DNA of 64,000 nt. Source: Bacillaceae bacterium (GTDB lineage Bacteria; Bacillota; Bacilli; Bacillales; Alkalibacillaceae). The stretch lies in the NCBI GenBank assembly GCA_017656265.1, contig JACDOD010000005.1, positions 110,383-174,382 on the forward strand, in the 5' to 3' direction. The position numbers were made by a program, and so were the translations under genes. The notes under the pieces were generated by a model. It did not search any database, was not told the DNA's origin, and was given only the letters and a program-made list of their open reading frames with translations. Of the stretch, positions 36,593 to 46,327 are shown in pieces (the first letter of the stretch is position 1; each line of letters starts with the position of its first letter).

Positions 36593-37033
36593 ATGGAGTT
36601 CACTGTGTATCTGGCAGGACAAATTCATGATAATTGGCGGGATGAAATTAAAGAGAAAGCAAAAGAAAGAGGACTGCCTCTAACCTTTGTTGGCCCTCAG
36701 GAAAATCATGAGCAATCAGACAGCATCGGCGAAGATATTTTAGGAAAGCAGCCTAACCAGTTATATCGTGATGACACGGCATCGAGCATTAACAACCTTC
36801 GCACCCAGCTATTAATGGAAAAATCTGATTTTGTCATAGCCCTGTTTGGAGATAAGTACCGTCAGTGGAATACAGCGATGGATGCGGGAATGGCTGTTGC
36901 TTATAACAAGCCGCTGATCATCATTCGTCCGGAGTCATTAATTCACCCGCTCAAAGAACTGTCAAACCGTGCAAATGTTACAGTTGAAACCGTCGATCAG
37001 GCACTCGATGCCATCAGCTACATTTTCAAGTAA
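36593..37033 (+). CDS. ytoQ: YtoQ-family protein
   Basis: A 146-residue protein resembling nucleoside 2-deoxyribosyltransferases (Rossmann-like: VYLAGQIHDNWRDEI at the start, FVIALFGDKYRQWNTAMDAG in the middle). The family reaction has not been shown for YtoQ. GGAGGT lies six bases before the second ATG (36593), which gives the family-typical MEF start; the ATG three bases earlier is also possible. TTGACA at 36532-36537 with GATGAT 17 bp downstream could be its promoter. A GC-rich repeat locus follows. Confidence 0.9.
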   Translation: MEFTVYLAGQIHDNWRDEIKEKAKERGLPLTFVGPQENHEQSDSIGEDILGKQPNQLYRDDTASSINNLRTQLLMEKSDFVIALFGDKYRQWNTAMDAGMAVAYNKPLIIIRPESLIHPLKELSNRANVTVETVDQALDAISYIFK

Positions 37034-37088
37034 TTTTTGTTAAGGTGAGACTGGGACATCAAGAAATGAACGGTGGTAAAGACAAACC

Positions 37089-37236
37089 ATTGAGGGCTTG
37101 GCGCTGCAGCTAGACAATACAGAAAAGCGGAAGCGCCCCGCTTAGCCCCGAAAACGGCTGGAGGACCACCGAGGAGGCTGTCGCCGCCGCAGGGGGGCCG
37201 AAGCCGCTCGAGGGGCTGGGCGCTGAAGCTGGACAA
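37089..37236. repeat. GC-rich intergenic repeat unit with a leftover 3' fragment of another (locus 5)
   Basis: A full unit occupies 37120-37236. To its left, 37089-37118 is the last 30 bases of a second unit (GGGCTTGGCGCTGCAGCTAG), evidence that tandem units were lost by recombination. Border-like GAGACTGGGACA and GAATGAACGG-like AAATGAACGG lie at 37047-37070. Confidence 0.9.
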
Positions 37237-37287
37237 GCATTCCCTTCATTTGGAGGATTATTTTTACTTTCGTATCTATCAAAATCA

Positions 37288-37333
37288 AATATCCGAACTA
37301 ATTCATGTGACGACTGATTCTAGTTCGGATATT
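37288..37333. terminator. Conserved ATCCGAACT hairpin (locus 5)
   Basis: AAATATCCGAACTA and TAGTTCGGATATTT arms between convergent ytoQ and the DUF84 gene. Confidence 0.88.
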
Positions 37334-37364
37334 TCTTATATTTCCCCCTCGATTTAACCAGGCA

Positions 37365-37874
37365 TTATTCCGTTTTCTTAGCGAATTCCATCTGACCCTT
37401 TAGTAGCATAACCACATGAACAAACATAGATTCCCTGTCCACAAGATTGTTGGTAAAAATTCCTACTGCTCCTTCATTTTGTTTCACGTTTTTCTTTTTC
37501 GTATATTCGTCCATGATATCACCCAGTTCTTTTCCTCTTGCCAGTTCTCTTGCAATTTCATCTGGCAGAGCAAAGCGGGCACCGCCTGCTGTATACACAT
37601 TATCTTCTTCATCTACCAGAGCTCCCCAATTACAGAGGTAAAGCCTGTTTTCAATTTCCATCACGCCGCCTTCCAACCCAATTCCTATTGCCCCTTTGTG
37701 CAACTGTGAACACTGTCTTGCCCGGTTTATGGCACCTTCAAGGGTTTCCTCATCGGAAAATGGCTGGGATGAGACTTTGGATGGAACTTTTACTCCTTCG
37801 ACCTCCCCATCCGGAAAAACCTTTTTCACAGCATTAACTTTGGCTGGATTTCTGGATCCCACCATTATTTTCAT
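37365..37874 (-). CDS. DUF84-family inosine/xanthosine triphosphatase-like protein
   Basis: The 169-residue product resembles YjjX-type house-cleaning NTPases: start KIMVGSRNPAKVNAVKKVF, GLEGGVMEIENRLYLCNWGALVD in the middle and NEGAVGIFTNNLVDRESMF near the end. Such enzymes are described as hydrolysing ITP and XTP. AAAGGA favours the second ATG (37874) over the one three bases upstream. It lies 28 bp after ytoP in the same direction and may share its transcript. Confidence 0.85.
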   Translation of the reverse strand: MKIMVGSRNPAKVNAVKKVFPDGEVEGVKVPSKVSSQPFSDEETLEGAINRARQCSQLHKGAIGIGLEGGVMEIENRLYLCNWGALVDEEDNVYTAGGARFALPDEIARELARGKELGDIMDEYTKKKNVKQNEGAVGIFTNNLVDRESMFVHVVMLLKGQMEFAKKTE

Positions 37875-37901
37875 CATGTCATCCTTTCATCATAAACCGT
37901 T

Positions 37902-38969
37902 TTAGCCATTTTTTCGGATCTGGTCTACAGCATTCTGGTCTGTTGCTTTAACTAGTTTGACAAGCAATTCTTTTGCTGCCGCATAATCATCCACATGGAT
38001 AATAGATGCCGAGGTATGGATATAGCGGGAGCAAATTCCGATCACAGCTGAAGGAACACCTTCATTGGAAATATGAACCCGGCCTGCATCAGTGCCACCC
38101 TGAGAAATAAAATACTGATATGGGATGTTATTGGACTCAGCAATATCCAGAATAAATTCACGTATACCACGATGGGTAACCATAGTCCGGTCAAAAATCC
38201 GGAGAAGGGCTCCCTTTCCAATGTGTCCAAACTCTTTCTCGCTTCCCTCCATATCGTTGGCAGGAGATGCATCTAAAGCATAGAAAATATCAGGTTTAAT
38301 CATGTTAGCTGCTGCCTGCGCGCCCCTTAAACCTACTTCTTCCTGAACTGTTGCACCAGAGTATAACTCATTAGGCAGAGTCTCGTCTTTCAGCTCTTTT
38401 AACAATTCAATAGACAATCCGCACCCGTAGCGATTATCCCATGCCTTGGCCAGAATCTTCTTTTCGTTTGCCATTGGAGTGAATGGACAAATCGGAACAA
38501 TCTGCTGTCCCGGTTTAATGCCGATTCGTTTTGCATCCTCTTCATCATCTGCTCCAACATCGATGAGCATATTTTTAATATCCATTGGTTTCTTGCGCTG
38601 TTCCGGTGTTAGGTTGTGAGGGGGAATTGAGCCAATTACACCTACAACTGGGCCGTTGTCTGTAATAATTTGTACCCGCTGCGCCAGAAGAACCTGGCTC
38701 CACCATCCGCCTAGAGTCTGAAAACGAATCATTCCATTTTTCGTAATCTGAGTAACCATAAAACCGACTTCATCCATATGACCAGCGACCATAACTTTTG
38801 GACCGTTTCCCTTTTTGACGCCAAACACGCCGCCAAGACGATCTTGTATAACTTCATCAGCATATTTTTCCAGTTCCTGCTTCATAAATGCCCTAACCGC
38901 ATGTTCGTTTCCAGGTGCTCCTGGTAACTCGGTAAGGGTTTTAAACAGCTCCATGGTATCCTTGTTCAT
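37902..38969 (-). CDS. ytoP: M42-family glutamyl/leucyl aminopeptidase YtoP
   Basis: A 355-residue cytosolic di-metal aminopeptidase. Metal ligands of the family are visible: [12 protein letters not shown] (His, about 67), [10 protein letters not shown] (Asp), [13 protein letters not shown] (Glu-Glu), ALDASPAND and [11 protein letters not shown] (His). GGAGTG lies seven bases before the ATG. The order ytoQ, ytoP, ytzB is kept from B. subtilis, with a DUF84 gene and repeats added. Confidence 0.93.
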   Translation of the reverse strand: MNKDTMELFKTLTELPGAPGNEHAVRAFMKQELEKYADEVIQDRLGGVFGVKKGNGPKVMVAGHMDEVGFMVTQITKNGMIRFQTLGGWWSQVLLAQRVQIITDNGPVVGVIGSIPPHNLTPEQRKKPMDIKNMLIDVGADDEEDAKRIGIKPGQQIVPICPFTPMANEKKILAKAWDNRYGCGLSIELLKELKDETLPNELYSGATVQEEVGLRGAQAAANMIKPDIFYALDASPANDMEGSEKEFGHIGKGALLRIFDRTMVTHRGIREFILDIAESNNIPYQYFISQGGTDAGRVHISNEGVPSAVIGICSRYIHTSASIIHVDDYAAAKELLVKLVKATDQNAVDQIRKNG

Positions 38970-39097
38970 TATGTATCACTCCATTTTCATATAATCTCTT
39001 TCCCTATTTTACCTGACTATATGCTACATTTCCAATACTACTCCTTTTCCCTATTCTCCGTTTTGGATATACTTATATTTACAAGAGGAGTGGTGAT

Positions 39098-39385
39098 ATG
39101 GGGATGAAAAAATTTTTGATCTCTGCTGGAGCCGGTCTCCTGGCCTATTTCGCCTGGAATAAAGCAAAACCAAATATACTCTCTCCTGAAAAAGCGCTGG
39201 AGATGGCCAAAAAGCATTTTCATTCTGTAAACGGTTCCTGGATCTATATGAAACCTGAAACGATTGAGAGATATGGAAAACATACACTGGTATATAAAGC
39301 TGGAATTACCGTTACCATAGACGGAAAAACAGTACAGAAGGAATTGGTTATTGACGCAAAGACAGGTCAATTTATTGAAGATTGA
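39098..39385 (+). CDS. ytzB: YtzB, small PepSY-like membrane-anchored protein
   Basis: A 95-residue protein with one N-terminal hydrophobic segment (about 4-20, FLISAGAGLLAYFAW), then a compact domain (SPEKALEMAKKHF; VIDAKTGQFIED at the end) like PepSY/YtzB proteins that may modulate extracellular peptidases. GAGGAG lies eight bases before the ATG at 39098. A repeat locus starts about 50 bp downstream. Confidence 0.85.
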   Translation: MGMKKFLISAGAGLLAYFAWNKAKPNILSPEKALEMAKKHFHSVNGSWIYMKPETIERYGKHTLVYKAGITVTIDGKTVQKELVIDAKTGQFIED

Positions 39386-39497
39386 AGCAAAAAGGACAAT
39401 ATGAAACAACATTGAAGATAGAGGATTGAAAAACAAGTGCTGCTGGGGCATAGAGGAATGAACGAAAGACGAACAATTGGTAAAGGATAAATTAATG

Positions 39498-39666
39498 CAG
39501 TCAACATGCGAGACTCCAGGTCGACTAAAACCAGCCACGTCCTGTGGCCAACGTCGACACTAGTACGTCCTGTGCGTCGCGGGAACAGCACGAGCCGAAA
39601 ATCCCTAAAGACAGAAGAATGAGCTGAAGCCTTAGGCGGTGCCTGCCGAAGCGGAGCATGTTAATA
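39498..39666. repeat. Second-type intergenic repeat module (locus 6)
   Basis: Closely similar to 30083-30259 (CGAGACTCCAGGTCGACTAA, CAGCCACGTCCTGTGGCC, CGGGAACAGCACGAGC, GAAGCCTTAGGC). Border-like CTGGGGCATAGAGGAATGAA is at 39443-39462. Confidence 0.88.
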
Positions 39667-39782
39667 AGAAAAGCGGAAGCGCCCCGCTTAGCCCCGAAAA
39701 CGGCTGGAGGACCACCGAGGAGGCTGTCGCCGCCGCAGGGGGGCCGAAGCCGCTCGAGGGGCTGGGCGCTGAAGCTGGACAA
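39667..39782. repeat. GC-rich intergenic repeat unit (locus 6)
   Basis: A full 116-bp unit that matches the unit at 37120-37236 essentially base for base, as does the 50-bp stretch to its right up to the hairpin. Confidence 0.92.
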
Positions 39783-39832
39783 GCATTCCCTTCATTTGGA
39801 GGATTATTTTTACTTTCGTATCTATCAAAATC

Positions 39833-39874
39833 AAATATCCGAACTAATTCAGCTTATTGAAATTAGTTCGGATA
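39833..39874. terminator. Conserved ATCCGAACT hairpin (locus 6)
   Basis: AAATATCCGAACTAATTCA pairs with TGAAATTAGTTCGGATACGT around a six-base loop, seven bp from the ytnP stop codon, between convergent ytzB and ytnP. Confidence 0.88.
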
Positions 39875-39881
39875 CGTTCTG

Positions 39882-40736
39882 TTATTTATATTCATACCGT
39901 TTTCTTTTAACCTGGTCAATGATGTCCCCATCGGCATTGAACTTTAAAGCCCGATAATAGGCATCATGATAAAACGTATACCAGGCCTGTTTTTCATAAC
40001 CGATGTTCATCCATTTTTCCTTTTGATGTACCGAAGTTACTGGATAATCATCATAAGCCAGAACCCATAATTTATTTTGATGTCCGTGTGTCGGCATAAT
40101 ATCCGCCATATGGATAAACATGTCATCGCCATCCTCAAAAACAATGATGCTGTGACCATCACTGTGCCCGCCTGTATGAATCATCTTCAAACCAGGAACA
40201 ATCTCTTTTTCCTTCTCATAGGTTTCCACCTGATGCTGAACAGGCTTCCAGTTTGATTCCCAGTATGTGTTGACAGAGCGGATATTTGGATGGCGCATCT
40301 CATCCCACTCGGTTTCTGATGTATAAATCACAGCGTTTTTAAAAGAAGGAATCAGTTCCTCACCGTTCCACCTGGATAATCCGCAGGCATGATCAAAATG
40401 CAAGTGGGTCATAAGCACACCATCAATATCTTCAGGTGCCATCCCAAGCTGAGAAAGAGACTCTTCAATACTCGTTTCCTCCAGCACACCGAAATTACGT
40501 TTTTGTTTATCATTCAATTTGCCTTTTCCAATGCCGGAATCAATTAAAAAGTTTTTTCCGTCAATTTGCAAAAGAATAGGATCCGTCCGGAGTTCAATCT
40601 GGTTTTTTTCGTTTACCGGGTATTTTCTGCTCCAGAGTGGTTTAGGAACCACTCCAAACATCGCTCCCCCATCGAGATGGGTGACCCCTCCATTCAGCCA
40701 GGTCAGTTTCGCTCTTCCAATTTGCATTGTCTCCAC
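39882..40736 (-). CDS. ytnP: Metallo-beta-lactamase-fold hydrolase YtnP
   Basis: A 284-residue MBL-fold protein with the metal-binding [10 protein letters not shown] (about 109-118), [11 protein letters not shown] and ADIMPTH. B. subtilis YtnP is reported as a lactonase that degrades quorum-sensing-type lactones of competing streptomycetes. The start is taken as GTG at 40736 (GGGGG ten bases upstream), giving the family start MET; an ATG at 40727 is an alternative. Confidence 0.9.
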   Translation of the reverse strand: METMQIGRAKLTWLNGGVTHLDGGAMFGVVPKPLWSRKYPVNEKNQIELRTDPILLQIDGKNFLIDSGIGKGKLNDKQKRNFGVLEETSIEESLSQLGMAPEDIDGVLMTHLHFDHACGLSRWNGEELIPSFKNAVIYTSETEWDEMRHPNIRSVNTYWESNWKPVQHQVETYEKEKEIVPGLKMIHTGGHSDGHSIIVFEDGDDMFIHMADIMPTHGHQNKLWVLAYDDYPVTSVHQKEKWMNIGYEKQAWYTFYHDAYYRALKFNADGDIIDQVKRKRYEYK

Positions 40737-40790
40737 AGTATTTTTCCCCCTTTTTTAGTTATATTTTATCATTATCAAGTATGATGCCTA

Positions 40791-41438
40791 TCACTGCTTT
40801 TCAGGAAAATGGGCCTGACAACGGTAAATCGGATTTCCTTTTTCTGAAAACTTCTCTTCATATTCTGTCATGACGTTTTTAGGGTCGTTTAATTCATGCA
40901 GATCAAGAGTCACTTCGTCTAACATCATCCCGAACTTTGAAAAACTGACTAGAGAGTATTCAAAAAAGTGCCGGTTATCCGTTTTCAACACGATGTCCCC
41001 ATTTGGTTTTAAAATCTTTTGATACTGCTCAAGAAACGTATGATAAGTGAGTCGCCTTTTCGTGTGTCTTTTCTTCGGCCAGGGATCCGAAAAATTTAAA
41101 TAAATGCGGTCCACTTCATGATCCGCAAACAAGTCACTTAAATTTTTGGCATTTACGTTTAACAACCGAACGTTCCTGACATCTTCATTTTTCACTTTTT
41201 TTATCGCTCCGACTATGACACTTTTAACCCGTTCAATGCCAATAAAATTAATGTCAGGATGCTGTTTGGCCATTCCGGCAATAAATTGCCCCTTGCCTGT
41301 GCCAATTTCCAGGTGAATGGGCTGATCTTCTTGAAATACATGTTTCCACTTGCCCTTCTGGGAATAAGGAGACTGTTCAACAATATGTTCATTCTCTTTT
41401 ATAAAGTCATCTGCCCATGGTTTGTTTCTTATCCTCAT
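40791..41438 (-). CDS. trmB: tRNA (guanine-N7)-methyltransferase
   Basis: TrmB methylates G46 in the variable loop of tRNAs with S-adenosylmethionine. Its 215 residues contain the SAM-binding EIGTGKGQFIAGMA (about 42-55), INFIGIERVKSV, and the substrate motif NFSDPWPKKRHTKRRLTY. AAGGAGG precedes the ATG. The order ytnP, trmB, ytmP is as in B. subtilis, but no ytzH-like gene is present in the 245-bp gap. Confidence 0.96.
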   Translation of the reverse strand: MRIRNKPWADDFIKENEHIVEQSPYSQKGKWKHVFQEDQPIHLEIGTGKGQFIAGMAKQHPDINFIGIERVKSVIVGAIKKVKNEDVRNVRLLNVNAKNLSDLFADHEVDRIYLNFSDPWPKKRHTKRRLTYHTFLEQYQKILKPNGDIVLKTDNRHFFEYSLVSFSKFGMMLDEVTLDLHELNDPKNVMTEYEEKFSEKGNPIYRCQAHFPEKQ

Positions 41439-41623
41439 TTTTATTCATCCTCCTTATTTATCGTCTATACCATACCACGAAATGATCAATAAAGAAAAGC
41501 ACTAGAGATCAGCTATGTCCTTAGTGCTGAAAAACATTCCGATAATGGCCGATTCTTCAAAGCAGAACAGGATTACCGGAGATCGGCGGATCGGCGACTG
41601 AATAAAATAATCTAGTTGAAAAT

Positions 41624-41657
41624 AAAAAAGTTGGCAGGAAAACTGCCAACGTTTTTT
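41624..41657. terminator. Terminator of ytmP
   Basis: AAAAAAGTTGGCAG and CTGCCAACGTTTTTT form a stem with A and T runs on both sides, 27 bp after the ytmP stop codon. Confidence 0.88.
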
Positions 41658-41683
41658 GGAACAGATCTATATCATTCATCCGA

Positions 41684-42490
41684 TCAATGATTATTTATAC
41701 TCGCAATCTGATCAAAAAGACTCTCTAAAAAAGATTGCCATCTGTCTGATTCCTGGATATCTCCACGTTCCGTATGCCACTTGATAAAAGATAATGACTG
41801 AGCAATCACGTACCAGTGAATGCGTTTCATCAACGAATCGGTCAACTCAATACCATATCGCTGCAACCAGGAACCCCATTCCTGTTCCGGGATATACCAG
41901 TGAAGCAGCATGCCCAGATCAATGGCCGGATCTGCCACCACCGCATGATCCCAGTCTATTAAATATAATTGTCCATTATTTGCGAGCAGCCAATTGTTAT
42001 GGTTGACATCACAGTGACATACAACTTTTGCCTGGTCGCGGACATCATGAAGCATTTCCTTTAAAAAATTCAAAGCTTTATGTACGTAAAATCCATTCCC
42101 GGACGCCATAGGTTTAAGATCAGCAAGAATATCTTCAGGTTCAAGGGGCTGTTTCCCAAGTCTCATTAATAGATCTAACAGCTCCGTAGAATGATGGATT
42201 TTACTTAATAATAGGGCTACCCGATCGTGCTTCATTTCATCCGGCGTTAACTCTCTTCCTTCAAGCCATTTCTGGGCTGTAATGACATCACCGTTTTCCA
42301 TCCGCTTCGTCCACACCAGTTTAGGAACAATTCCTTCAGCAGACAGCACAGCCAAAAAAGGAGAAGAGTTGCGTTTTAAAAATAGCCGTTTCCCTTCTCG
42401 CTGAGCGAAATAGGCTTCCCCGGTAGTCCCGCCCGCCGGAGTGATTTTCCATTCTTTTCCCAGTATCTGTTCCAACCAGTCCACCTTCAA
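41684..42490 (-). CDS. ytmP: YtmP, aminoglycoside phosphotransferase-fold kinase
   Basis: A 268-residue protein of the APH/choline kinase fold: catalytic loop HCDVNHNNWLL (about 159-169), metal-binding LIDWDHAVVADPAIDLGMLL. The substrate is unknown; resistance to aminoglycosides should not be assumed, as YtmP-type genes are core genes in Bacillaceae. It is monocistronic with a terminator after it. Confidence 0.88.
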   Translation of the reverse strand: MKVDWLEQILGKEWKITPAGGTTGEAYFAQREGKRLFLKRNSSPFLAVLSAEGIVPKLVWTKRMENGDVITAQKWLEGRELTPDEMKHDRVALLLSKIHHSTELLDLLMRLGKQPLEPEDILADLKPMASGNGFYVHKALNFLKEMLHDVRDQAKVVCHCDVNHNNWLLANNGQLYLIDWDHAVVADPAIDLGMLLHWYIPEQEWGSWLQRYGIELTDSLMKRIHWYVIAQSLSFIKWHTERGDIQESDRWQSFLESLFDQIASINNH

Positions 42491-42643
42491 TTCCTCAAAT
42501 CTATATAATCTAGTATAACGTGTTTTTTAAAAAATGGGTAGAATATTGTTGAAATTTTTTGATAATTTACCAATCTGGCAAAAAAGACACGAATTTAGAT
42601 TAATATATTTTCCGCTTTAAAATCAAGTCCCCTTTTTTGTTTT

Positions 42644-43585
42644 TTATGAGCCAACCTTTCCCTGATGAACAAAATATTTCTTCACTTCTTTTGTTATATG
42701 GCAGTGATGGCACTTACCCGTCTGGCCATCGGCGTGATAGTATATTCCTTCTTTAACCTTTACTTCAATATTTTTCGCTTTCATGACATGAACTTCATTT
42801 AATGCTGTGTGTTTGCCAAAAAATACAGTGACAAACAAAGCCAGAATCTTCCACCTAGATATCCGGTCTACCACAATAATATGAAAATCATTGGGGTTAT
42901 TCTTCGCCCCCGGGGCAATTTTCATTCCGCCCCCAAAAAATGGATGACTGGCGACGGTAACCATCCAGGCCTCTTCAAAAATTTTCTTTTCTCCATCTAC
43001 AGAAAGCTCTATTTGTTTTGGTTTATATCTAAACAACACACTGATCAATGAAAAAACATACCCCAGCGTTCCAAGCCTAAACCGATTGGCGATTGTTTTA
43101 AAACGAGAGCCATTTGCATGCTCTGCCACCTCAGCATCAAATCCAAATCCTATATTGCTGGCAAAATACCGAAAATAATGCGCTTTCCAGTTCTTCATCG
43201 AATAGCGCCCAAACCAATAAGGTTTCCAGTTTGGCCGTGTTACAATTTGTTCGAACAGTTTCTTCGCTCTGGTGTTTACATAAATACCCCTGGCGAAATC
43301 ATTTCCAGAGCCAGCTGGAATATATGAAAGATGAATAGATGAATCCGATTTTAAGCCGTTGATGACTTCGTGAACGGTACCATCTCCGCCAACGACTATG
43401 ATACTTTTAATTTTTTCATGATAAATTTGAACGAGCTGCCTGGTCAGTTCAGTTCCATGCCCCTCATATCTGGTGAAAAAAGTCCGGCAATCTTTCTCTT
43501 TAAACAGGGGATGTTTTTGAATTTTTTTATAGACGGACATGGCTTTGCCCTTCCCCGCAACAGGATTGACAATGAATATATACAT
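42644..43585 (-). CDS. ytlR: YtlR, diacylglycerol/sphingosine kinase-family lipid kinase
   Basis: A 313-residue DAGK_cat-fold protein: FIVNPVAGKGKAM at the start, VVGGDGTVHEVINGL (nucleotide binding, about 58-72) and IPAGSGNDFARGI. The C-terminal half is the usual beta-sandwich. It could phosphorylate a membrane lipid. ATG at 43585 lies ten bases behind AAAGGAG; two TTG codons immediately upstream are alternatives. Last gene of the operon starting with the potassium channel. Confidence 0.87.
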   Translation of the reverse strand: MYIFIVNPVAGKGKAMSVYKKIQKHPLFKEKDCRTFFTRYEGHGTELTRQLVQIYHEKIKSIIVVGGDGTVHEVINGLKSDSSIHLSYIPAGSGNDFARGIYVNTRAKKLFEQIVTRPNWKPYWFGRYSMKNWKAHYFRYFASNIGFGFDAEVAEHANGSRFKTIANRFRLGTLGYVFSLISVLFRYKPKQIELSVDGEKKIFEEAWMVTVASHPFFGGGMKIAPGAKNNPNDFHIIVVDRISRWKILALFVTVFFGKHTALNEVHVMKAKNIEVKVKEGIYYHADGQTGKCHHCHITKEVKKYFVHQGKVGS

Positions 43586-43606
43586 CAACAAGATTCTCCT
43601 TTACCC

Positions 43607-44542
43607 TTAGTCATTCCAGAGCGTTGTCTCGTTACTGTTCATTTCCCATTCAGGTCTTTTCATTGATGTAGTTTGACAATGTTTAAGCAGTACTTCCCCT
43701 GCCTTTAACTGAACATACTTCAGTGGAGAGCGGATCTCTCTCATTCGATTCATCCATGCTTCATAATCATCTTTTCCGATAAACACAGTGTTATAGGGTT
43801 CAGACTGATACTGGATAGCATGTCTGCGCGAAATCACTATTTTCTCTGAGGGAAGATGAATGTCATAAGCATCCAGTATGCTTCGGACAAGGCGGTCCGT
43901 CCTTCTAAGTGAGATTAATGGACTCAATATTTTCTTTTTCATATGACCATAATCCAAATGCCATACCCGCTGATCATCGGCTGCAATATTTACATTCTCT
44001 TCTATTTCGAGAACATATATACAATAGATTTTTAGCGGGGTTATCATCACAATTTCCGCTTCTACCGGGGCTTTTTTTAATTGAAAGACCGGATAATACA
44101 TGATCAGAAAGGTGTCTGGAAACCTCTGCAACAAGTATTTTAATAGAGGATCATGATAATATTTTTGATCAACAATCGATGATTCCCGAATGGTAGATGA
44201 TGCCCATTTTAGTTGAAATGGAAATAGTTTATCCAAAAAATGCTTTTTCAGTTCCTGTACGTTATCGGGCAGTACAGGAGCGTCTTTTCCTGCTCCGCTT
44301 AACTCCTCCAGTCCCTCTTCTGGTTTGCGGCTAAACCAGTTTCTGAACCATTGCATTTTTATCTCATGTTCTTCTAAAGGATTGTCCAGAAGAAGCTGGC
44401 CTTCATTCTTCTGTTCTTTCCAGAGGGATTGAAGCTTTCCCCAGTTTTCCCGTTTTAGCCGGATAAATTGGCCGGGATAACGGAAAAAATCCATTTCGTA
44501 CCGGGATATATAATCCTGAAGTTTGATTAACTGGGCCATCAT
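43607..44542 (-). CDS. NERD-domain protein (YtlQ-like)
   Basis: A 311-residue protein in the ytlQ position. NERD-type features are the N-terminal NEGQLLLDNPL and a nuclease-like middle with EAEIVMITPLKIYCIYVLEI; catalytic residues cannot be assigned with certainty. The ATG at 44542 follows GTGGGGTG; an upstream GTG at 44554 would add four residues. It lies between thpR and the lipid kinase in a tight operon. Confidence 0.7.
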   Translation of the reverse strand: MMAQLIKLQDYISRYEMDFFRYPGQFIRLKRENWGKLQSLWKEQKNEGQLLLDNPLEEHEIKMQWFRNWFSRKPEEGLEELSGAGKDAPVLPDNVQELKKHFLDKLFPFQLKWASSTIRESSIVDQKYYHDPLLKYLLQRFPDTFLIMYYPVFQLKKAPVEAEIVMITPLKIYCIYVLEIEENVNIAADDQRVWHLDYGHMKKKILSPLISLRRTDRLVRSILDAYDIHLPSEKIVISRRHAIQYQSEPYNTVFIGKDDYEAWMNRMREIRSPLKYVQLKAGEVLLKHCQTTSMKRPEWEMNSNETTLWND

Positions 44543-44553
44543 AAAACACCCCA

Positions 44554-45123
44554 CTATTTTTCTCGTAAATATTCCGTATGAACAGCCTCATATTTTATCT
44601 TTTTTGAAGGATGAATTCTAAACAGACAAAAGCGGTCGACTTCCATGATCCTCTTTTTCGGAGGAGGGAGAATAGTGTCAAAATTTTGGTCAGAAAGGCT
44701 AAGATCTGGGCTCTTCCACTTTTTAGCCAGTGTGATATGAGGCCGGTAAGGACGATTCTCCGGTGGAAAGCCTAAGACACGGCATTGCTCTTCCACAACC
44801 TGCTGAAGTTCGAGCAATGAAGGAGACTTTTCTACTCCTGCCCACATAACCCGGGGCTGCATTGAACTGCCGAAAAAGCCTAAAGTACCAACTTTTAGTG
44901 AAAAAGAAGAGGGATATGGGCCATTGTTCAGCCTTTCTTGCAAGGAATGAATCCTGTCTTCCGTTGCACTACCTAAAAATTTTAATGTAATATGAAAATC
45001 GTCCGGGTGTGGCCAGATCTTATAGGAAACATATGGATTTAAAGCCTCCTGCCACTCACAGAGCCAGTCTTGAATTTCTTTTTTTAAAGGGATACCGATA
45101 AAATAGTGTGAACTACGTACCAA
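44554..45123 (-). CDS. thpR: RNA 2',3'-cyclic phosphodiesterase ThpR (YtlP)
   Basis: A 189-residue 2H phosphoesterase with both catalytic motifs, HITLKFLG (about 43) and HITLAKK (about 128), that opens 2',3'-cyclic phosphates in RNA; family members also ligate tRNA halves in vitro. The start is TTG at 45123 with AAAGGAG eight bases upstream; the frame overlaps the end of the MFS gene by 11 bp, so translation is probably coupled. Confidence 0.92.
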   Translation of the reverse strand: MVRSSHYFIGIPLKKEIQDWLCEWQEALNPYVSYKIWPHPDDFHITLKFLGSATEDRIHSLQERLNNGPYPSSFSLKVGTLGFFGSSMQPRVMWAGVEKSPSLLELQQVVEEQCRVLGFPPENRPYRPHITLAKKWKSPDLSLSDQNFDTILPPPKKRIMEVDRFCLFRIHPSKKIKYEAVHTEYLREK

Positions 45124-46309
45124 GGTAACCGCTCCTTTTCAATCCAAATGTACGCCTGGTTAAATGATGAACGTAAACAGAAACACCAATTCCTGCGAGG
45201 GTAAACAGAGCAAAAGCTCCATACATCCAAAAAACATTGAATACATCCACCATTACACCTGCCAGGAAGCTGAAAAAGGCATTGCCAACCCCATTCCCTA
45301 CCGCCGAGTAGATTCCAACCGCTGTTGCCTGGACATCCTCAGGAGCTATTTCTTTCACAAACAGCAAAGCAGCAGGAATATAAAGTCCAACTGAAATACC
45401 CTGTACAAATGTGGTGGCATAAATGAGCATGACTGGAGGTTCAAAGAAATATAACAGCCATCGTCCAAATGACAGTGCGGAACATACAATTAAAATGGGA
45501 ACGATGCCAATACGATGGATGATCCTCTGGGCAACACGCATAAAAGGGGCTTCGCTTCCTGCTGCAAGAAGAAAAGCTACTCCTACACCTGTTAAAGAAC
45601 CTCCTGCTGCCAGAATAAAGGTTCCAAAATAATAATTATTGGCCAGAACTGGCCCAAAAATCAGGAAATTTGAAAACAAAAACATACCAAAGGTTTTTTC
45701 TTTAAACAATTTGGATAATCCCTCTGAAAAGCCTGTATGAACCGGCTGACCCTCTTTTGGAAAATCTCGTAGCGGGAAAAGGGAAATCAATAAACCAGCT
45801 GCATATACGATGAAGATCCATCCGAGAGATCCGCTCCAATCTGTTATTTTCCCGACAACAAATACGGCAAAAGCAAAGCCCAGGGCTCCCCAGAGACGAA
45901 TATTCCCATATTCCTTTTTGTGCTGATGAACAAAATTTAATGAAATACTGTCTGACAGAGGAACAACGGCTGACTGAAAAACAGCAACACCAATGATACC
46001 AGCAAGCAGCAGACCGAATCCCTCTGCAAACAGATAAAGGATGGCCGCAAAGCTTGTCATTAAGACGGCAGTCATTAATAATTTGGCTGGTTTTCTTGTG
46101 TAGTCACTTAACATTCCCCAAATCGGCTGCATAAATAAAGTGATAATGGGTATCAAAGAAATGATCATGCCAATTTGTGTGTGGTTAAGGTGAGCTTCCT
46201 GCTCAAGATAAACGGAAAGTAATGGAAATAATGAACCAAATCCAAAAAAAGTAAGAAAATAAAAAACCTGAAATTGGCGATACCTTTTTTCAGAAGATAT
46301 ATGCTCCAT
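45113..46309 (-). CDS. MFS transporter
   Basis: A 398-residue, 12-helix major facilitator. The loop between helices 2 and 3 has the family motif A-like WGMLSDYTRKPAKLL. N-terminal FYFLTFFGFGSLFPLLSVYL resembles the sugar/nucleoside MFS_1-like group, but the substrate cannot be stated. GAGGAAA precedes the ATG. It starts 19 bp after pepV and overlaps thpR. Confidence 0.85.
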   Translation of the reverse strand: MEHISSEKRYRQFQVFYFLTFFGFGSLFPLLSVYLEQEAHLNHTQIGMIISLIPIITLFMQPIWGMLSDYTRKPAKLLMTAVLMTSFAAILYLFAEGFGLLLAGIIGVAVFQSAVVPLSDSISLNFVHQHKKEYGNIRLWGALGFAFAVFVVGKITDWSGSLGWIFIVYAAGLLISLFPLRDFPKEGQPVHTGFSEGLSKLFKEKTFGMFLFSNFLIFGPVLANNYYFGTFILAAGGSLTGVGVAFLLAAGSEAPFMRVAQRIIHRIGIVPILIVCSALSFGRWLLYFFEPPVMLIYATTFVQGISVGLYIPAALLFVKEIAPEDVQATAVGIYSAVGNGVGNAFFSFLAGVMVDVFNVFWMYGAFALFTLAGIGVSVYVHHLTRRTFGLKRSGYLGT

Positions 46310-46327
46310 GAATGTTTCCTCGCTCTG

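Noticed and set aside
41439..41683. A ytzH-like gene between trmB and ytmP, as in B. subtilis
   Set aside because: No open frame with a ribosome binding site fits in the 245-bp gap; only a terminator is seen.
41684..42490. Aminoglycoside resistance gene (APH-like kinase motifs)
   Set aside because: It is the conserved core gene ytmP in its usual place, so a resistance role is not supported.
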